Assembly: GCA_902500805.1 (NCBI GenBank)
Contig: CABVSA010000035.1
Coordinates: 1 to 36,155, forward strand
DNA from: an uncultured Nitrospira sp.
Lineage (GTDB): Bacteria; Nitrospirota; Nitrospiria; Nitrospirales; Nitrospiraceae
Direction: 5' to 3'
Length of the DNA: 36,155 nucleotides
Shown: piece by piece, positions 25,103 to 32,465 of the stretch
How the letters are laid out: each line of letters starts with the position of its first letter
Numbering within the stretch: position 1 is the first letter of the stretch
The notes under the pieces: generated by a model
Databases searched by the model: none
What the model was told of the DNA's origin: nothing
What the model saw: the letters and a program-made list of their open reading frames with translations, nothing else
Made by a program: the position numbers and the translations under genes

Positions 25103-25465
25103 ATGCACACGCCCACGAACAACCCAATGGGCCAGCCCTTAACCGCCGGGAAGGCCCGCCGCTATGTCCGCCGTACCTCCGTCGTTCGCGCCATGCGACT
25201 CGATTCCCGAACCGATAAGGACCTGATCTTCATTCAAGCCAGCCTCTCCGATCCCGACGACTACCAAGATCAGGTGTCCGTCTCCATGATCACCCGCGTA
25301 GCTTTACAAGACTATGCTGCAAAGATTGCCAAGGCCAAGGCGCTTCCGTACTGGCTTGAAGCCGAGCGGGCGACGGTGAGGCAACAAGGTGAGACGCCCC
25401 CGAGGCCGAGGCGGTCGTATGTACGGGGGCCATATAAGAAGCGGCCCAAAGCGGTCTTCAACTAG
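25103..25465 (+). CDS. Small protein, possibly ribbon-helix-helix DNA-binding
   Basis: The ATG at 25103 is 7 nt from ggag and is preferred over 25097; it gives 120 residues. The centre reads DKDLIFIQASLSDPDD, then QVSVSMITRVALQDYAAKI, a strand followed by two helices as in RHH or Arc-type repressors. The C-terminus is basic and Pro-rich (RPRRSYVRGPYKKRPK). RHH proteins commonly control copy number or recombination in small replicons. The assignment rests on pattern alone. Confidence 0.55.
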   Translation: MHTPTNNPMGQPLTAGKARRYVRRTSVVRAMRLDSRTDKDLIFIQASLSDPDDYQDQVSVSMITRVALQDYAAKIAKAKALPYWLEAERATVRQQGETPPRPRRSYVRGPYKKRPKAVFN

Positions 25466-25487
25466 GCCAATCATGGAGCCACGAGGA

Positions 25488-25520
25488 GCCGTCCCGGCGA
25501 CGGCAAGCTCTCGCGAGCTT
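25488..25520 (+). terminator. Tandem hairpins after the 25103 gene
   Basis: Two perfect 6-bp stems follow each other directly: GCCGTC with GACGGC (25488-25504) and AAGCTC with GAGCTT (25505-25520). A third, looser stem (gggcgg with ccgccc) lies near 25558-25586. The T-run is weak, so they could stabilise the RNA rather than end it. Confidence 0.4.
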
Positions 25521-25620
25521 TGAAGCCATTCGTCTTTGTGCCCCTGTGCGTCTCTAGGGCGGGTTATTCCTTTACCGCCCAAGCCCTCGGGTCGGCTAGC
25601 ACTCCTCCTCTAGTCGGCCC

Positions 25621-25649
25621 TGCGAGCTTTCCCAAGCGACGCCTGTAGG
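25621..25649 (+). repeat. Dispersed repeat, copy 1
   Basis: About 26 of 29 bases (tgcgagctttcccaagcga followed by a cGCCTGTAGG-like end) match the copy at 28216-28245. This copy is non-coding; the other covers the end of a gene. Confidence 0.5.
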
Positions 25650-25740
25650 CTCATTTCTAGGGCGAACATCGCCGAATACGTCCCCGTCCTAGTGCCACCT
25701 CATAACCACTTGGAATCATTAAGCTAATATAGGCCACTTT

Positions 25741-26280
25741 ATGCCAACCGAGACCATCTCCAGACATCGGGGTAAGAACCTTCCGGTCACCCCGTGGAAA
25801 CGACCCGCATTGACCCCTGAAGACTTGAAGGCCAAACGGCAGCAGGTCAAGGCCAGATCACAACGACGACGGCAGGCTTCGCTTTCGCTTCGTGAGGTTC
25901 TACGAACCCGGAAGCCTTCGCTGGCGTCAGGGTCGGGCCTACCGGCCCTTCAGCCTGAGAAACCCACCCCCAAGGCGCAAGTATCCCAGTTCACCCGAGA
26001 CCGGCTCTATTCCCAGGCCCTCACCCATCCCGCCTACGAAGGCATGGCCCCCGAGGACGTTCGACGCTACATCAACCAGAAGCTTGATCAGTACATCGAA
26101 GACTATCCAGTCTGGTTTGGGCATCTCAAAGCGGACCACAAGCGAGAGCTGACGGACGCCCAACGGGAACACCTACGACGGATGCTGGAACGGAAGAAAG
26201 AGATTCGAGCCGAGATTGAGAAGCCGTATGTGAAGGGTTCTGACCCTGAACCCGTGAAAGAAGAAGAAGTGAGACCATAA
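25741..26280 (+). CDS. Basic helical protein of unknown function
   Basis: The 179-residue protein is basic and Pro-rich at the N-terminus (NLPVTPWKRPALTPEDLKAK, RSQRRRQASLSLREVL) and has a helical second half (VRRYINQKLDQYIEDYPVWF, LTDAQREHLRRMLERKKEIR) with an acidic end. No family is recognised. The ATG has no clear binding site. It precedes the HNH-like gene by 28 bases and may be in one operon with it. Confidence 0.5.
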   Translation: MPTETISRHRGKNLPVTPWKRPALTPEDLKAKRQQVKARSQRRRQASLSLREVLRTRKPSLASGSGLPALQPEKPTPKAQVSQFTRDRLYSQALTHPAYEGMAPEDVRRYINQKLDQYIEDYPVWFGHLKADHKRELTDAQREHLRRMLERKKEIRAEIEKPYVKGSDPEPVKEEEVRP

Positions 26281-26308
26281 CCATAACCATGTAGGAGGAG
26301 AGACCCCA

Positions 26309-26689
26309 ATGCATATAAAAGCTACACGAGGCGAACGCCGAGTTTCGCCACACCAAGAGAAAGTCTTTGAACGCCTGCGTAAGCAAGCGAGAGGGCGAGC
26401 AATCATGCTTCGCGCCTGTGATCTCGTGATCCCCTCACGCTGCCCCTTGATCCCGACCCTACGACTGACACAGCGAGCGGGTCGGGTGAGCAACAGCCCC
26501 ACCGTCATCCAAGTGATACCCGAGCTAGGGTACGTCCCTAAGAATTGTCTGGTGGTGAGTGAAAGAGCTGCCAAGGTTTTGAAGGAATGGAACATCACGG
26601 ACTTGGTGTCAGTGGGGAAACGGATCGAAGGCCTGATCAAGAAGAGTGAAAGGAAGTTACTTGATGAGTTCATGGAACAGCCTCAGTGA
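26309..26689 (+). CDS. HNH-like zinc-loop nuclease relative, catalytic residues doubtful
   Basis: The start has taggagga at ideal distance and gives 126 residues. The middle resembles small phage/plasmid HNH-like proteins with a CPxxxxxL strand and an SPxxDRIxxxxGYxxxN loop: here CPLIPTLRLTQ and NSPTVIQVIPELGYVPKN. The Asp-Arg usually found after SP is replaced by Val-Ile-Gln, and no His pair is evident, so activity is uncertain. It may bind DNA without cutting. A basic helix precedes this part (KVFERLRKQARGRAIMLRA). Confidence 0.5.
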   Translation: MHIKATRGERRVSPHQEKVFERLRKQARGRAIMLRACDLVIPSRCPLIPTLRLTQRAGRVSNSPTVIQVIPELGYVPKNCLVVSERAAKVLKEWNITDLVSVGKRIEGLIKKSERKLLDEFMEQPQ

Positions 26690-26993
26690 TATCGAGAAGC
26701 TCGCACGCAAGTACGACCCCTCGTGGGACCATCGACCGCCCACACACGACCTACGACCAGCTTTCGAACCGACCGGTGACCTTCGGCGGGACATCCTGGA
26801 ACTCATCACGAGCCGCCGGGAAGACAACCTCAAGGCCATTGGCCGGACGCTCGGTGTCTCAGATTGGATCGTGTCGCAGTACGTCCAGGGATTCGTGATC
26901 GATGGGACGATGACACAGGAACAGGTCTACCAATACCTGCCGAAGATCAGGGAAGCGCACGAGCGACGGGAACGCAAAGCCCGCAAGGGCTGA
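26664..26993 (+). CDS. Putative helix-turn-helix protein
   Basis: The ATG at 26664 follows gaaaggaag and overlaps the upstream gene by 26 bases, which suggests coupling. It gives 109 residues. The centre, RRDILELITSRREDNLKAI followed by GRTLGVSDWIVSQYVQGFV, has HTH-like spacing. The C-terminus is basic (HERRERKARKG). It may regulate the element. The gene ends in gcccgcaagggc, a small hairpin that resembles the sequence after 28242. Confidence 0.55.
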   Translation: MSSWNSLSDIEKLARKYDPSWDHRPPTHDLRPAFEPTGDLRRDILELITSRREDNLKAIGRTLGVSDWIVSQYVQGFVIDGTMTQEQVYQYLPKIREAHERRERKARKG

Positions 26994-27303
26994 CGCCCGC
27001 TATTACCAGGGGCGTCGTCGCGGTCGGAAGACCTCCTGAAGACGACTCGCAGCACACACACCCTCTCTCCATCGAAGCCTAGGCCTGCTCCTGTACGCGA
27101 CTGCGGTCAACGCAGGGTGGACAACCTGGACAACTTTGATGAGGAGGGGGGCAAGGCCCTGACTGGGGACTATAACAAGGTTCTCAGTCGTGGCCGCTCT
27201 CTCAATCACCAATCAACCACAACAAGCCCTTTCCAGGAGCGTCTAGCGACGCCAAGGGCAACCAAGAAAAGGCGAGCGTCCTCGTGACGCCCGAATACAA
27301 CAC
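26994..27303 (+). other. Intergenic region with a possible 56-residue frame (27117-27287)
   Basis: A GTG at 27117 opens 56 codons to 27287: DNLDNFDEEGGKALTGDYNK, later a basic end ATKKRRAS. The composition is protein-like, but the binding site is poor (gcagg). It ends 16 bases before the next gene. The remaining sequence is GC-rich with no clear structure. I leave it as a possible gene only. Confidence 0.3.
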
Positions 27304-27846
27304 ATGTCTTCTACATTTGCCTCCGTTGCCTTTGATTCAAACGAGGAAGAGATCAACCGCAAGCCAACCGCCCAAGAGCTAGCCGAAGTGCCACGCACCT
27401 CAAGAGCTGACTGTCGCAGGGTCATGGCCACGGCGGACTACAAGCGGAGCAAACTTGCTCAGCAGCTCTTGCAGGCTTCCATTGCCAAGGGCTTCACAGA
27501 TGATGATCCTAGCGAAGGCGGCGAAGAAGTCCAAAGCATGGACGAGATTCAAGCCAAGGCCTCCCACGTCAAGAAGCTCTTCTCAGATCCAAGGTACGCT
27601 CATGATCCCGAATACCGCTACGAGGTCCAGCAGAAGCTGAAGGCCCTCACCGTCAATGACGACTCTCTCGAAGATGGTGCCATCAGTCAGCCGAACCAGG
27701 TCATCAGGGTAGGTGTCTCCAAGTCTCCGTACAAGGGCGCGGATTTGGCAGTTCACCGGTACCACAAGATTGACCTAGCCCCGAATATCACGACCTCCCA
27801 AGCACCAGCGAAGAAGGCGACAACCCGAGAACATTTCAGTGAGTAG
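27304..27846 (+). CDS. Protein of unknown function, 180 residues
   Basis: The product is polar and mostly helical (KPTAQELAEVPRTSRADCRR, YKRSKLAQQLLQASIAKGF), with an acidic segment (DDDPSEGGEEVQ), a helix (KASHVKKLFSDPRYAHD) and a beta-like end (QVIRVGVSKSPYKGADLAVH). There is no domain I recognise and no strong binding site. It is followed after 12 bases by the zinc-site gene. Confidence 0.5.
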   Translation: MSSTFASVAFDSNEEEINRKPTAQELAEVPRTSRADCRRVMATADYKRSKLAQQLLQASIAKGFTDDDPSEGGEEVQSMDEIQAKASHVKKLFSDPRYAHDPEYRYEVQQKLKALTVNDDSLEDGAISQPNQVIRVGVSKSPYKGADLAVHRYHKIDLAPNITTSQAPAKKATTREHFSE

Positions 27847-27858
27847 ACAGAGTAAGCC

Positions 27859-28242
27859 ATGATTGACCCACATCTCTTACTCTTTCAACCCCTCATCGCG
27901 ACCTGTGCCAACGGCCACGAAGCCCGCCGATGGTACGGCAGCAATACCGCTCTGTGCTCCTGTGGCGGCTTTGAGATTGCAGCCACGCATCGGGACGACG
28001 TGGAAGAAGCCCACAACGTCCATGTGAAAGCCGCACAACGGAGACAGGAACAGGTCACCCTACAGCAGTATCAACGGGATGTTTCACTACACGAGATCTT
28101 CTGGCGGGGTGAGATTGCCTCGTGTAAGGCCTGTAGCTGGCTCCTCGTTGGAATGGACCGGAGCAGACAGCGAGAGGCCTTCTCTCATCACCTCGAAACA
28201 GTACGGCGAGAAGCCTGCGAGCTTCCTAAGCGAAGCCTGTAA
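27859..28242 (+). CDS. Small protein with Cys/His putative zinc sites
   Basis: The 127-residue protein has an N-terminal site CANGHEARRWYG ... CSCGG, a zinc-ribbon-like pattern. A second site near the C-terminus reads CKACSWLLVG ... FSHHLETV. The middle is helical (HNVHVKAAQRRQEQVTLQQY). It could bind nucleic acid or protein. The second site resembles the small gene at 28294. The last codons lie in the dispersed repeat. Confidence 0.55.
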   Translation: MIDPHLLLFQPLIATCANGHEARRWYGSNTALCSCGGFEIAATHRDDVEEAHNVHVKAAQRRQEQVTLQQYQRDVSLHEIFWRGEIASCKACSWLLVGMDRSRQREAFSHHLETVRREACELPKRSL

Positions 28243-28245
28243 GGG
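28216..28245 (+). repeat. Dispersed repeat, copy 2
   Basis: This matches 25621-25649 in about 26 of 29 bases and contains the inverted pair gcttc/gaagc. It encodes the end of the zinc-site protein and its stop codon. The following aagggctagcgcc resembles aagggctgacgcc at the end of the 26664 gene. Confidence 0.5.
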
Positions 28246-28293
28246 CTAGCGCCTGATAGGGCTGGAACGCCCAAGGAAGGAGTTAGACAACCA

Positions 28294-28464
28294 ATGATGA
28301 CGCAGTGTCCACAGTGCCAGGTCTGGCGTCTGAGCCATCGCCAGGAAGATCTGAACGAGTTCAACGAAAGACATACGACGAACTGCCCGGGGGAAGATCG
28401 AACCGCCTTCCCTCACCTCCGACAACAGGCAACACGGCCTAATCCAATTCATCATCATTGGTGA
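28294..28464 (+). CDS. Possible small zinc-binding protein, 56 residues
   Basis: An ATG at 28294 opens 56 codons after aaggaaggag, which is about 12 nt away and slightly far. The product has CPQCQVWRLS ... FNERHTTNCP, a C-x2-C...H-x4-C arrangement, and ends His-rich. The layout is like the second site of the preceding gene, so it may be a partial duplicate. Confidence 0.45.
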   Translation: MMTQCPQCQVWRLSHRQEDLNEFNERHTTNCPGEDRTAFPHLRQQATRPNPIHHHW

Positions 28465-28738
28465 AGACCGGGGTACCGTTTCAGCGGGTACTGCCTGAGT
28501 TCGTGTAGGTCCATGAAAATAGGCCCCGTAGCCTAGCCCTTTCGGGTGTCTCACCACGTCAAAGGAGTGTCTAGAGGTTTGCCACGAATGAAGATACCGT
28601 ACTGATCAATCATTGAGTATTCTTTTAACCAAGAAGGCAAGCGAGTTCGCAGAGAGGCTATAGGACCGTGAGGCTATAGACGGTATTCCTACCGGGTTAA
28701 CCTCTCTGCACTCTTTTAACCAGAGAAGGATTCAACAC
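28465..28738 (+). promoter_or_regulatory. Structured leader upstream of the helicase gene
   Basis: This 274-base stretch has no gene but much order. A tcttttaacca..gaagg element occurs at 28621-28637 and again at 28712-28729, the second forming the helicase binding site. gaggctatag is repeated at 28654-28663 and 28670-28679, 16 bases apart. gcagagagg (28649-28657) pairs perfectly with cctctctgc (28701-28709). The pattern fits an iteron/origin or an RNA switch controlling the helicase. Confidence 0.5.
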
Positions 28739-30736
28739 ATGCTCTCAACCAAAGACGCTCAAAAGCTCTACGACACGTCTCTCCAGATCCATACCCAGAT
28801 TCTCACCGACCATGGAAACGTCCTCAACCGGCCCCACGAACTGGCCATACAAGCCATTCACCAGACCTTAGCCGGAATGGTGAACGCGGAATGTCCGACA
28901 TGGTTTGGCCGGTGGGGAATTGCGGCTCCCGTCGGCTTTGGGAAGTCCTCGGCTATTGCTGCGTTCCTCTCGGCAGCATGGCAGCTGAAGCTATTAGGCA
29001 ACGGGGTGACCATGACCCTGACCGCGTCCCGAGTCGCCCAACTGTTCGACTTCGAGCAGGCCATCATCAACGCCGGGATACCGAAGGCTGAGATCCGGAA
29101 GTATTTATCCGTGGTCTACTTCACCCCGAAGAAGGCTGTTGAAGGTGCCAGTCGTGAATCCGATACCAACTACGACGCCCCTATTCTGTTGGTGACACAT
29201 AACAAGATCAGACAGGTCTACAACCGGAAGGAACGATGGGGACACCAACCGAAAGACCTGGTGTACTTCCTCAAGGCCCATGACGAACCGAGAGACCTGG
29301 TCGTGTGGGATGAACGATGCAGTACCACTGACCCTATTACCCTGAGCATCGAGCAGATCGGACAAGCTCGGGTGTGTCTCGAATCAGTCGACCGGCAAGG
29401 GATCATGTTCCCCTGGGTTGATCAGCTCTACCAGCACTTGAAGCAAGCTGCGAAGACAGCCCAAGACACCCAGAAACAAGTGATGGTCGAGAAGCTGGCG
29501 ACAATTGATGATCTCTCTCGACACTATGCCTTATTGAAGCAGCTGCCCCGAAGCCTCTACCCGAACGCCCGAGAAAACCTGTACTTGTTGATTGACCTAC
29601 TGAAGTTCCCTGTACGGGTGCTTCCCTCAGGGTTGGTGTCCTATCAGCAAGTGGTCCCAGACTGTGTCGAGAATCTCCTCGTCTTGGATGCTTCATTCGA
29701 TACGGCTTCTTTGAACAAGATGGACACCAGCATTCAGAACCTGGAAGACGCACATCCCATCCTGTTACAGGTACAGGAAATCTATGGGAAGCGATTGAAG
29801 CAGCTCAAAGACTGTTCCGATCTCAGCTTCACACACTGGAACCACGGCGGGGGCAAGGATGTCATTGAACGGGATGTCTTGGCCTACCTAGACGGAAACG
29901 ACGTAGAGGGGAACGTCGTCCATGAGGTCGTGAAGTGGTTACAGCCTCGGGTCGAGCAAGGGAAAGCCGTCCTTGTGGCGACACACAAGACGACACCAGG
30001 GATCAAGGACCTTGGTCAAGTCGTTCGCCGGTGTCTCTCCAAAGCCTTTGACCTCTCCAAGACGATCGATGATCCCTATCAGCTTGTGAGAGATGATCAA
30101 GGGAACCTCGTGCCACAGCCACGACCACAGATCACGGTGGAGACCTACGGGAAGCTCGATGCCTCCAACGAGTTCTACTACTGTGATGTCACCGTGTCGT
30201 TAGGCATTCAAGAGCGGGATGACTTCGACTTGGAGTCACAAGCCATAGCCAAGAGGCGAGACCTTGCGGCTTTGGTGACACCTGAGGAAACGAAGCTCGC
30301 CAAGTTAACGGAAAAGGCGGTGGTCTACGAGCAGAGCCATGGTCGAGGACAATCTAGGATCATGGTGGACGGCAAGGCTCTTCCTCAAGAGCATTTCGCC
30401 ATCTACCCTGAGAATGCTAGGACTGGTTCACTGACCGATGTACTCAAGCCCCTGTACTTTGGGGCAACGTGGATTGAATACAAGCGGAAGACGACCACGA
30501 AGCCGGATGGGGTCATTGCCCATTGGGTGGCTGTGGTCAAGGCGTACCTCTCAGAACTACAGCGGGATTCGATTTCCAGCCGGGAGTTGAAGCAGGCTGT
30601 GGGGGCTGAGGGTGTGGCCAAGGGAACTTGGCGAGAGGTGACCCGTAGGGTTCACGAAGACGCAGACTGTCTGTGGACCATGATTGGGAGCACCTTCTGG
30701 AATCACCTCCGCGTACATGGGATCAAAGCCGCCTAA
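28739..30736 (+). CDS. SF2-type helicase, probable replication protein of the element
   Basis: The 665-residue protein shows a full set of helicase motifs: Walker A APVGFGKS (63-70), ILLVTHN (149-155), DE-box LVVWDER (187-193), LLVLDASFD (313-321), AVLVATHK (410-417), a motif V-like SNEFYYCDVTVSLGI (476-490) and motif VI EQSHGRGQSR (531-540) with the arginine finger. The order resembles the SF2 helicases of some plasmids and of the herpes-type origin-binding group. The C-terminal 65 residues may form a winged helix. It is the largest gene of the element and the best candidate for replication or maintenance. A structured leader lies upstream. Confidence 0.7.
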   Translation: MLSTKDAQKLYDTSLQIHTQILTDHGNVLNRPHELAIQAIHQTLAGMVNAECPTWFGRWGIAAPVGFGKSSAIAAFLSAAWQLKLLGNGVTMTLTASRVAQLFDFEQAIINAGIPKAEIRKYLSVVYFTPKKAVEGASRESDTNYDAPILLVTHNKIRQVYNRKERWGHQPKDLVYFLKAHDEPRDLVVWDERCSTTDPITLSIEQIGQARVCLESVDRQGIMFPWVDQLYQHLKQAAKTAQDTQKQVMVEKLATIDDLSRHYALLKQLPRSLYPNARENLYLLIDLLKFPVRVLPSGLVSYQQVVPDCVENLLVLDASFDTASLNKMDTSIQNLEDAHPILLQVQEIYGKRLKQLKDCSDLSFTHWNHGGGKDVIERDVLAYLDGNDVEGNVVHEVVKWLQPRVEQGKAVLVATHKTTPGIKDLGQVVRRCLSKAFDLSKTIDDPYQLVRDDQGNLVPQPRPQITVETYGKLDASNEFYYCDVTVSLGIQERDDFDLESQAIAKRRDLAALVTPEETKLAKLTEKAVVYEQSHGRGQSRIMVDGKALPQEHFAIYPENARTGSLTDVLKPLYFGATWIEYKRKTTTKPDGVIAHWVAVVKAYLSELQRDSISSRELKQAVGAEGVAKGTWREVTRRVHEDADCLWTMIGSTFWNHLRVHGIKAA

Positions 30737-30757
30737 CAAAAAGCGTGATGACATCAT

Positions 30758-30777
30758 ATAAGAGGTCTCTCTCTTAT
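30758..30777 (+). terminator. Hairpin after the helicase gene
   Basis: ATAAGAG (30758-30764) pairs with CTCTTAT (30771-30777) around gtctct, and the stem extends with a bulge (atcat/gatca side). It is AT-rich and has no T-run, so termination is uncertain. Confidence 0.35.
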
Positions 30778-30812
30778 GATCTTTGCACGCCTTTGTCCAC
30801 CTACCCAGACAC

Positions 30813-31013
30813 ATGGAAAGAAGACGGGTGAAGCCTGCCACGCCTGCGGGGGGCGCCCTCACGGAAGCTAAGCGCCAAGTAGGCCGGGGAAAGTGGATTG
30901 CCTGGGTGAGGGACCACCTGAGCTTTGGGGAGAAGCAAGCATCTAAGTACATGAAAATAGGCCGTCTCGATGGCGCATGCATGCACCATTTCGAAAACTT
31001 CAACACCGCTTAG
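30813..31013 (+). CDS. DUF3102-like short protein
   Basis: From the ATG at 30813 the product has 66 residues. AKRQVGRGKWIAWVRDHLSF, then GEKQASKYMKIG, matches the core of DUF3102 (GxWxxWLxxxxxFSxRTAxxYM), a helical module common in plasmid and phage proteins. The remainder of a usual DUF3102 protein is missing, so this is a short form or a remnant. It ends four bases before the inverted repeat at 31017. Confidence 0.5.
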   Translation: MERRRVKPATPAGGALTEAKRQVGRGKWIAWVRDHLSFGEKQASKYMKIGRLDGACMHHFENFNTA

Positions 31014-31016
31014 ATT

Positions 31017-31069
31017 TAACCGTAAGAAGTTCGTATAGAAGAGTATCCTATAGGAACTTTATACGGTTA
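31017..31069. repeat. FRT-like inverted repeat
   Basis: Two 22-bp arms (31017-31038 and 31048-31069) match at 19 of 22 positions around a 9-bp centre. The inner parts read gaagttcgtatag and ctataggaactt, close to the arms of the yeast Flp target FRT (gaagttcctattc / gtataggaacttc) with an almost equal spacer. I take this as convergent shape; it looks like a recombinase or replication-protein site. Confidence 0.6.
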
Positions 31070-31754
31070 TCCCTGTTTTGATCCTCACAACTGACACCTA
31101 CCCCCCACCTAAAGTAGGGTCGTCCTAGCATGGCCCTACACCCTAGAAAGACCCCGCTGACCTCCTCAGCCTATCTACCACCCTGACCCGCCCTGACCGC
31201 TTCGGCCTGTCGGCCTCGCTACAACCCGGCCAACCTAACCGACCTCCTCCGGCGAACCTTGGTTGGTAGAAATCCGACACCCTACGGGTACTACCGTCTG
31301 GTCACATCGCTCTTTCAGGCAGGTTATGGGGTCGTCTCATTTCCTGTTCTAGCCGTGACCATGGCCCGAGCAACGTCTAGTTCGCCTTCGGCAACTTCGC
31401 TCGTTGTTCAAGATCACAACCGGCTTCACCAGACCTCTGACCTCCTCTTTGTGTCAAAACAGGAGCGAAGCGACTCCGAAAGCAAAGCGGTTCTATGTCT
31501 GGCTTCACGTGAAGACCGGTCGCATAGATCGGCCCCTATGTCGACTTGTAGGAGTTCACAACCACAGGTGACACCTACAGGCGAGTCATAGAACTCTTGG
31601 GGTCTGGTGATGACGGGTTGTCGTCTAGCGCTGTCGCTGAAGACAGCTCCGAAGCCGCAGAACGGGCTCGCCGATTGTCCCGACAGGGACGATAGCCAAT
31701 GTCCAGCTCAATCACGATTCGTTCAACAGTCTATAACCAGTAAAGGTATCAACC
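31070..31754. other. Non-coding tract with short repeats and hairpins
   Basis: Almost 700 bases have no supported gene. tgacctcctc-like words occur at 31158, 31240 (one change) and 31439; the first lies in the palindrome gctgacctcctcagc (31156-31170). Hairpin-forming sequence is frequent (ttcgccttcggcaacttcgc near 31380, gtcccgacagggac near 31680). It follows the FRT-like repeat and precedes the run of small genes. A replication origin, transfer site or structured RNA is possible. Confidence 0.45.
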
Positions 31755-31997
31755 ATGAGTCTACTCGATAAACTGAAACATCACTTCACCGTCCACACTC
31801 CAGACGGCAAAACGAAAACCTACACCACCGTCACCAGCCTAGACGGTCAACCCGTCCAGATCCTAGCCGCCGATGAAGCCAGGTACTACCAAGACCAGGC
31901 CAAGGAAGTTGCCAAGCGTCGACAACGGGAAGATGAAGAACAGGCTAGGAAACAGGCAGAGAACATCGTCACGGGGACTATTCGTCATGACCACTAG
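31755..31997 (+). CDS. Small protein, paralogue of the 32076 gene
   Basis: The 80-residue protein has aaagg upstream. It begins SLLDKLKHHFTVHTPDGKTK, then YTTVTSLDGQPVQILAADEA, a charged helix (KEVAKRRQREDEEQARKQAE), and ends NIVTGTIRHDH. The blocks LDGQPVQIL and IVTGTIRHD correspond to LGGEPQQVL and LVSGTMRTD in the neighbour at 32076, so they are diverged duplicates. No family is recognised. Confidence 0.55.
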   Translation: MSLLDKLKHHFTVHTPDGKTKTYTTVTSLDGQPVQILAADEARYYQDQAKEVAKRRQREDEEQARKQAENIVTGTIRHDH

Positions 31998-32070
31998 TCT
32001 CTTGATGCTCTTCCTGTCGTACCTCGTGTGTGTCTATCTCGACCTAACCAATTACCTACGAAAGAAATAA
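31987..32070 (+). CDS. Possible 27-residue membrane microprotein
   Basis: An ATG at 31987 overlaps the end of the preceding gene by 11 bases and opens 27 codons: a hydrophobic helix LLMLFLSYLVCVYL, then DLTNYLRKK with a basic end, the typical form of a single-pass microprotein. It lies between two related genes and ends six bases before the next ATG. No binding site is clear, so translation would depend on coupling. Confidence 0.35.
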   Translation: MTTSLLMLFLSYLVCVYLDLTNYLRKK

Positions 32071-32075
32071 CCAGC

Positions 32076-32387
32076 ATGTCTACAAACTACATCGAGGACT
32101 TAGAGCAACAGCTTCAAGAGGCGAAGACGGCAGCGACCCCGGTAACGGTGGACGTCATCAAGCACGACCAAGACGAGAAGGTCTCTCGGTCGAGCAACGG
32201 CACCACCAGGACCGACTATCTAGGCGGTGAGCCTCAACAGGTACTAGGCAAAGCTCAACCTTTGATCGAGAAGCGTCTTGTTGATCAGCCAGTTCCGAAG
32301 GAAGTCGGCAAAGTGATCAAGGAGAATGAAGACGAGCGTGTCGTAAAGCTGGTCAGTGGGACGATGCGAACGGATCGGAAGAGTTAA
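32076..32387 (+). CDS. Small protein with an internal duplication
   Basis: The ATG at 32076 gives 103 residues. A unit of 21 residues occurs twice: VIKHDQDEKVSRSSNGTTRT(D) and VIKENEDERVVKLVSGTMRT(D), with 11 identical positions. Between them is YLGGEPQQVLGKA, which matches the upstream paralogue at 31755. The N-terminus (YIEDLEQQLQEAKTA) is helical. The function is unknown; binding-site support is weak. Confidence 0.5.
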   Translation: MSTNYIEDLEQQLQEAKTAATPVTVDVIKHDQDEKVSRSSNGTTRTDYLGGEPQQVLGKAQPLIEKRLVDQPVPKEVGKVIKENEDERVVKLVSGTMRTDRKS

Positions 32388-32465
32388 GGCACACACAACC
32401 AGCACGCAGCCGCGTGAAACGAAGAAATCTTTTGCTACCATATTTGATTGTGACTATTCTAAGGC

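Noticed and set aside
31259..31591. Plus-strand 110-codon open frame in the non-coding tract
   Set aside because: Composition is Ser/Thr/Arg-rich and random-like, there is no binding site, and hairpins dominate the sequence.
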